From an uncultured Eubacterium sp. (GTDB lineage Bacteria; Bacillota_A; Clostridia; Lachnospirales; Lachnospiraceae), in NCBI GenBank assembly GCA_947653505.1, contig CANTHI010000083.1:1-10429 (forward strand): a stretch of DNA of 10,429 nucleotides, read 5' to 3'. The notes under the pieces are model-generated. The model was not told the DNA's origin. It was given only the letters and a program-made list of their open reading frames with translations, and ran no database searches. Of the stretch, positions 6,075 to 10,429 are shown piece by piece. Made by a program: the position numbers and the translations under genes. Each line of letters begins with the position of its first letter. Within the stretch, counting starts at the first letter, position 1.

Positions 6075-6115
6075 TTTCCCTTGTAAATTGCCAATAAAGG
6101 CAAACACAAGGGAAA
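6075..6115. repeat. Two-step hairpin between convergent operons
   Basis: TTTCCCTTGT (6075-6084) pairs perfectly with 6106-6115. An inner stem TTGCC (6088-6092) with GGCAA (6099-6103) is separated from the outer stem by a small internal loop. Neither strand has a T tract after it, so it is not a standard terminator, although its place between two convergent stops suggests transcript-end protection or Rho-type termination. No second copy was noticed in the window. Confidence 0.6.
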
Positions 6116-6151
6116 TATATTACAGACTGTACCATCTTCCTGTCACAATAA

Positions 6152-6928
6152 CTACTTCTGAAAATAATAATTATCATCCGGCTGCACATAACCAAAGCTT
6201 GGATGCGTCTTTTTTAATGTCAGATACAGCGCCGCATTTGTCAGCATCTGATAAGGTCCGGAATAAAAGATACCGGTCAGCCCGAGCGTCAGCGCTGAGA
6301 GAATATTCCATCCGATAAATGACAGATCCAGCACAAACGCTTCCCACTTATTTCCCATCATCATCTCCCTGCTGATCCGGAACGCTTCATCCGAAGCCAT
6401 GTCCGGATATTCTGCCATCAGATAAGGTATCATCCTGTATTCATAAGACTTTACAATTCCCGGAATCAGAAACAGCAGCGACCATAACACAATGTACAGA
6501 TTTCTGAGAAACATCGTCTTTACAACATTGGCATAACAGTTTTTAAATACAAACGCCATTTCTGAAAACTCCGGCTTTATGCTGCGTGCCAGAATCATAT
6601 ACCGTTTACACCCGATTTCAATCGGATGCATCACAAAGATATTGAGCACGATCATTAACAGCCACATACCAAATACCGTCACAAGAGCCATTCCAAGAAA
6701 CGGCAGTATGGCACTGACAAGATCCTTCACCATCCCATATCCGTCATATCCATAATAACCGTCTCCATGCAGATTCTGCCAGTTTTTCACAGCGCCTGAA
6801 CTGCTGCTTCTGCCCGCACTGCTGCCGGCCACTACCGCATGAATGAACGCTACCAGCACAAATGGCCAGTAATTCAGCCGCAGCAGAGATTTTGAATCTT
6901 CCTTTAATACGATCCGGTTCCATTCCAT
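6152..6928 (-). CDS. DUF975 family membrane protein
   Basis: A 258-residue membrane protein of the DUF975 (PF06161) family, function unknown. The N-terminus (MEWNRIVLKEDSKSLLR) is the amphipathic leader typical of the family. Hydrophobic segments lie at about 21-36, 73-100, 140-158, 203-222 and 225-240. The hallmark is the block from LIPGIVKSYEYRMIPYLMAEYP (about 150-172) through DEAFRISREMMMGNKWEAFVLDLSFIGW. A Ser/Gly/Tyr/Asp-rich loop at about 35-65 separates the first two helices. The start is set by GAAGGAA seven bases before the ATG at 6928. A longer in-frame start at 7060 would overlap the aspartate kinase gene by 83 bases and add an unrelated Arg/Cys-rich leader. It lies 49 bases downstream of aspartate kinase and is probably in the same transcript. 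Confidence 0.85.
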   Translation of the reverse strand: MEWNRIVLKEDSKSLLRLNYWPFVLVAFIHAVVAGSSAGRSSSSGAVKNWQNLHGDGYYGYDGYGMVKDLVSAILPFLGMALVTVFGMWLLMIVLNIFVMHPIEIGCKRYMILARSIKPEFSEMAFVFKNCYANVVKTMFLRNLYIVLWSLLFLIPGIVKSYEYRMIPYLMAEYPDMASDEAFRISREMMMGNKWEAFVLDLSFIGWNILSALTLGLTGIFYSGPYQMLTNAALYLTLKKTHPSFGYVQPDDNYYFQK

Positions 6929-6933
6929 ATTAT

Positions 6934-6940
6934 TTCCTTC
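6934..6940 (-). promoter_or_regulatory. Ribosome binding site fixing the DUF975 start
   Basis: GAAGGAA on the minus strand, with its GG seven bases before the ATG at 6928. It supports the shorter start outside the upstream aspartate kinase gene. Confidence 0.7.
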
Positions 6941-6977
6941 TTTCCTAAAACATCTAAAACAAAGATCACAAGCCCGC

Positions 6978-8297
6978 CTACAGCCTTGTCTCCACAAAAA
7001 TATCATAAATGGCCTTAATCGCCTGTTCGAAGTCATCATTGCTGACGCCAATAATAACATTCAGCTCTGAAGAACCCTGATCGATCATTTTGACATTGAT
7101 GTTTGCATGCGCCAGCGCCGAAAAGATCCGGCCTGCCGTACCGCGCGTACTTTTCATCCCGCGCCCTACGACCGCGATCAGCGACAGATCCGCCTCCAGA
7201 TCAATGCTGTCCGGCTCTGCCAGACGGTGAATGGCGGATAATACGCTCTGCTCCTTGCCTTCAAACTCTTCCTGATGCACAAATACGGTAAACGTATCAA
7301 TGCCGGACGGTGTATGTTCAAAAGAAATCTGATTTTCCTCAAACGCTTCCAGTACCTTGCGTCCAAATCCAATCTCGGAGTTCATCATATCTTTTTCAAT
7401 ATTCACGGCCACAAAGCCCTGTTTGCCGGCGATTCCGGTAATCGTAAACTCCGGCTTCTGACAGGTGCTCTCTACGATAAACGTGCCGGAATCCTCCGGT
7501 GCATTCGTATTTTTAATGTTAATCGGGATGCCCTCCTTGCGTACCGGAAAGATCGCGTCCTCATGCAGCACCTGCGCGCCCATATAAGCCAGCTCCCGCA
7601 GCTCCTTATAAGTAATGACTTTGATTCCCTTTGGATCTTTGATAATTCTTGGATCCGCGATCAGAAAGCCGGATACATCCGTCCAGTTTTCATACAGATC
7701 CGCCTTGCACGCCTTCGCCACAATCGATCCTGTAATATCCGAGCCGCCGCGCGAAAATGTCCTGACACGGCCATCCTCCTGCGCTCCGTAAAATCCCGGA
7801 ATCACAGCCCGCTCGCTCTTTTTCAGACGCTCTTTTAAAATAGTGTTCGTAGTATCCGCATCGAAATTCCCTTCCGTATCAAAACGGATCACCTCCGCCG
7901 CGTCGATAAACTCATATCCGGTAAAATGCGACATAATAATCCCGTTTAAATATTCCCCGCGGGATGCCGCATAATCAGCGCCTGCCTTCTGGCGGAATTT
8001 TTCCTCGATCTTTTTAAATTCCTCATCCAGATTCAGGCTGATTTTTAATCCGGATATAATCTCATTATATCTGGCACGGATTTTGCGCAGAAGCGGCTTA
8101 AATTCCTCCTCTGCCTCTGCCAGCGCATAGCATTCGTAGAGCATATCCGTTACCTTTGTATCATTTCTATGGCGTTTGCCCGGTGCGCTCGGCACCACAT
8201 ACCGGCGTTTTTTATCTGCCAGCAGAATCTCACGCACTTTCCGGAACTGCTCCGCACTCGCCAGCGAGCTTCCTCCAAATTTTACGACTTTTACCAT
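6978..8297 (-). CDS. Aspartate kinase with C-terminal ACT domains
   Basis: A 439-residue cytoplasmic enzyme that phosphorylates aspartate to beta-aspartyl phosphate, the committed step to lysine, threonine, methionine and diaminopimelate. The kinase domain shows VKVVKFGGSSLA (2-13), SAPGKR (37-42), a TFSRGGSDITGS nucleotide/aspartate-binding motif at about 180-191, and ENWTDVSGFLIADPRI just after. Two ACT regulatory domains follow, from about 281 (FTITGIAGKQGFVAVNIEKD) and from about 366 (LSLIAVVGRGMKSTRGTAGRIFSALAHANINVKMIDQG), so feedback control by lysine or threonine is expected; which one cannot be read here. The length is normal for a monofunctional enzyme. GGGAGGA lies 6 bases before the ATG. 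The gene lies only 21 bases after the RND pump gene, which leaves no room for its own leader or riboswitch. No other aspartate-family gene is present in the window. Confidence 0.93.
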   Translation of the reverse strand: MVKVVKFGGSSLASAEQFRKVREILLADKKRRYVVPSAPGKRHRNDTKVTDMLYECYALAEAEEEFKPLLRKIRARYNEIISGLKISLNLDEEFKKIEEKFRQKAGADYAASRGEYLNGIIMSHFTGYEFIDAAEVIRFDTEGNFDADTTNTILKERLKKSERAVIPGFYGAQEDGRVRTFSRGGSDITGSIVAKACKADLYENWTDVSGFLIADPRIIKDPKGIKVITYKELRELAYMGAQVLHEDAIFPVRKEGIPINIKNTNAPEDSGTFIVESTCQKPEFTITGIAGKQGFVAVNIEKDMMNSEIGFGRKVLEAFEENQISFEHTPSGIDTFTVFVHQEEFEGKEQSVLSAIHRLAEPDSIDLEADLSLIAVVGRGMKSTRGTAGRIFSALAHANINVKMIDQGSSELNVIIGVSNDDFEQAIKAIYDIFVETRL

Positions 8298-8318
8298 CTT
8301 TCTTCCTCCCTTTCAGAT

Positions 8319-10429
8319 TCAGGACCATTCATTTTCACTCATATACTCCTGCGCCTCATCCAGAATATCATCCAGATCATCCTCTCCGATATCTACCTGG
8401 TGCGGCTGCTTCCTATAAAATATATCATACATGACAGGAATAATAAAGAGTGTCATAAAAGTCGCATATAACAGACCTCCGACTACTACAATCGCCATCC
8501 CGCGTCCCATCGAATTTCCTGCCTCTCTGCTGAAAATCATCATACTCATCGATAAAATCGTCGTCAGCGCCGTCATCAGAATCGGGCGCATACGGGTCTT
8601 TCCCGTCACGATCAGGGCCTCCCGTCTTCCCATGCCGCCGATCCGCAGCTGATTGACATAGTCTACAAATACAATCCCGTTATTTACAACCGTTCCCATC
8701 AGAATCGTAAAGCCCAGAAGGCTCATCAGTGACAGCTGTTCCCCAAAAGCCAGCATCCCCAGCAGACCTCCGGTAAACGCCAGCGGGATCGTAAACAATA
8801 CGATAAAAGGCGACAGAAGACTCTGAAACTGCGCCACCATAACGAGATAGATTAATAAAAATCCAAGCGCCATCAGACGCATCATCTGTGATACCATATC
8901 ATTGACCTGGTCACTCTCGCCGCCAATCTCAATGGAATAGCCGTCTGCTATCCCGTATGCTTTCAGCTTTTTATTCAGCTCTCTTGTCAACAGTGTCGTA
9001 TTATAGCCTTCCATCGTAGCTGCGGTAACAGTAATATAATGCGACTGGTTTTCCCGGGACACCGATGCCAGTCCCTGACCATACTCCAGCGTTGCAAAAT
9101 CTCCCAGCTCATACGTCTTTGTTTCGCTCGTGCCGTCTTCCTTTGTCGTCGTCGCTTCCAGTTCCATTTCCAGCAGATTGTCTTTATTTAACAGCTCTGT
9201 CTCGTCCACAATCTGTACTGTCATATCCGTATCGCCGACGCTCATCGTTACCGAATCTTTTTCTGTCGTCAGTCTCGATGCCAGCGTACTGTAGATCTGG
9301 GCCACCGTCAGTCCCCGCTTCATCGCGCGGTCTTTATTGATCATCAGATGGATCTCGTCCGCGCCATCTTCCTGCCCGTTCGAAATATTTTCAAATCCTT
9401 CGACCTGTTCCACCAGCTTCTGCACATCTTCGCTGATCTCCAGCAGCTTTTCCATGCTGTCCCCGTAAATATTCAGCGACAGTCCGCTTCCCATCATGGC
9501 CGTCATATCTCCCATCGCCGAAGCGGATACAGACACTTCACATTCCATATCAGAAACTGCCTGTTCCAGCTCTTTTTCTATTGCACGGATCTCATAAACA
9601 TCCTTAATATCTTCATCCAGCAAAATCGCAAACGAATAATTCAGGAAATTTTCCCCGCCGGCGCCAGCTCCGAGCATGCCTGCCGTACTGCTGCCGTCCA
9701 TCGCTCCGACCGTTGCCACGCCTTCTACCGAAAGCGCCGCCTCCATCACCTCGTCCGCCATCGCAAACGCGTCTTCTTTTTCCGTCTCTTCCGGCATACT
9801 TACCGAGATGGAGATCTGCTCTCCGGTCATATCCGGCAGCATCGTAATCCCCATGCGCAGCACTTCACGGACGCAGATAACCAGCAGCGCAATCGACAGC
9901 GCCAGCGGCACGATCTTCCATTTCAGACAAAACGAAAGGATATGTCCATACAAATCCTGCACTTTTTCAAACAGCGGATAACGCTTTTCTTTCGTTTTTT
10001 TCAGTAAAATTGAACCTGCCGTCGGTACAACCGTCAGCGCTACGACTAACGACGCCGTCAGTGCATACGAAATCGTCATGGCAAACGGCACCATCAGCTC
10101 CGCGACAAGTCCGGTCGTAAAGATCAGCGGCAAAAATACACAGATCGTCGTCAGTGTCGATGAAATAATCGGTCCCGCCACCTGCTTTGCGCCCTGTACC
10201 GCCGAGCGCGGGGCAGATACTCCATGATTACGTATCCGGTAAATATTTTCGATAACGACGATCGAATTATCTACCAGCATACCGATCGCCAGCCCCAGCC
10301 CGGCCAGTGTCATAATATTGATCGAGATACCAGAAAAATACATAATCAGTATCGCAAACAGCACCGAAAACGGAATACTGAACGCCACGACCAGCGTCGG
10401 TTTCACATCCTTAAAGAATAAAATCAGCA
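8319..10429 (-). CDS. RND-family efflux transporter permease, 5' end outside the window
   Basis: The C-terminal roughly 702 residues of a resistance-nodulation-division (AcrB/SwrC-like) inner-membrane permease. The frame stays open to the window edge (LILFFKDVKPTLVVAF), so about 330-350 N-terminal residues are missing. The visible part begins with the helices after the first large extracytoplasmic domain, including GLAIGMLVDNSIVVIEN with the proton-relay Asp (D followed by N instead of the double Asp of AcrB). It continues with the second extracytoplasmic domain, rich in Met, Gly and Ala near its middle, and the second helix bundle with GTVVNNGIVFVDY and TRMRPILMTALTTI. An acidic cytoplasmic tail closes the protein (GEDDLDDILDEAQEYMSENEWS). 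Such pumps export lipopeptides, drugs or other amphiphiles with a membrane-fusion partner, which would lie upstream and outside the window. The GTG at 10404-10406 is internal and not a start. Confidence 0.92.
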   Translation of the reverse strand, partial: LILFFKDVKPTLVVAFSIPFSVLFAILIMYFSGISINIMTLAGLGLAIGMLVDNSIVVIENIYRIRNHGVSAPRSAVQGAKQVAGPIISSTLTTICVFLPLIFTTGLVAELMVPFAMTISYALTASLVVALTVVPTAGSILLKKTKEKRYPLFEKVQDLYGHILSFCLKWKIVPLALSIALLVICVREVLRMGITMLPDMTGEQISISVSMPEETEKEDAFAMADEVMEAALSVEGVATVGAMDGSSTAGMLGAGAGGENFLNYSFAILLDEDIKDVYEIRAIEKELEQAVSDMECEVSVSASAMGDMTAMMGSGLSLNIYGDSMEKLLEISEDVQKLVEQVEGFENISNGQEDGADEIHLMINKDRAMKRGLTVAQIYSTLASRLTTEKDSVTMSVGDTDMTVQIVDETELLNKDNLLEMELEATTTKEDGTSETKTYELGDFATLEYGQGLASVSRENQSHYITVTAATMEGYNTTLLTRELNKKLKAYGIADGYSIEIGGESDQVNDMVSQMMRLMALGFLLIYLVMVAQFQSLLSPFIVLFTIPLAFTGGLLGMLAFGEQLSLMSLLGFTILMGTVVNNGIVFVDYVNQLRIGGMGRREALIVTGKTRMRPILMTALTTILSMSMMIFSREAGNSMGRGMAIVVVGGLLYATFMTLFIIPVMYDIFYRKQPHQVDIGEDDLDDILDEAQEYMSENEWS

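Noticed and set aside
6929..7060. A 44-residue N-terminal extension of the DUF975 protein
   Set aside because: It overlaps the aspartate kinase gene by 83 bases, is Arg/Cys-rich unlike the family, and reads through the ribosome binding site of the ATG at 6928.
7275..7838. A 187-codon plus-strand open frame opposite aspartate kinase
   Set aside because: It lies antisense to conserved kinase and ACT motifs, with no family resemblance and no convincing ribosome binding site.
9348..10007. A 219-codon plus-strand open frame opposite the RND gene
   Set aside because: It is antisense to a clearly conserved permease and has a low-complexity His/Arg/Phe-rich translation typical of a shadow frame.
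10404..10406. GTG as start codon of the RND permease
   Set aside because: The frame continues upstream with typical RND residues (FFKDV before KPTLVV) to the window edge, so this is an internal Val.

Overview
The window looks like a chromosomal segment of a low- to mid-GC Firmicute, most likely a clostridial/Lachnospiraceae-type gut bacterium. Strong AGGAGG-type ribosome binding sites precede most genes, the promoters are sigma-A-like, and the protein families (a CmpB-type putative ABC permease, a DUF6465-like protein, a DUF975 protein, a cytidylate kinase-like protein and a Gram-positive-style RND pump) fit that group. This is family-level reasoning, not a database identification. No phage, transposase, CRISPR, tRNA or rRNA gene is visible.

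Layout: positions 1-230 hold a long nested imperfect palindrome with a perfect 28-bp outer inverted repeat and no convincing gene. A good extended -10 promoter follows (313-341) and drives a two-gene plus-strand operon: a multi-spanning membrane protein (404-1237) and an HD-domain phosphohydrolase (1270-1740). Converging on it is a minus-strand unit, a two-unit DUF6465-like protein (3251-3715) followed by a cytoplasmic GH13 alpha-amylase-family protein (1737-3125). The two convergent units share a TTAA at their stop codons. The intrinsic terminator of the minus-strand unit lies inside the HD gene. An AT-rich divergent promoter region (3716-4017) separates this unit from a plus-strand pair: an ArsB/NhaD-type ion transporter (4018-5376) and a cytidylate kinase-like protein (5396-5995). 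Two hairpins at 6025-6115 end that pair. The rest is a minus-strand cluster, in transcription order: a partial RND efflux permease (8319 to the window edge), aspartate kinase (6978-8297) and a DUF975 membrane protein (6152-6928). The gaps of 21 and 49 bases suggest co-transcription.

Most genes are ordinary housekeeping or accessory genes. The points that stand out are the large palindrome at the left edge, a GH13 protein whose catalytic nucleophile position reads Asn (N186) while the other catalytic residues are intact, a terminator encoded within the convergent neighbour's codons, and a tandem duplication inside the DUF6465-like protein. I see no clear sign of a defence system or another multi-gene novel system.
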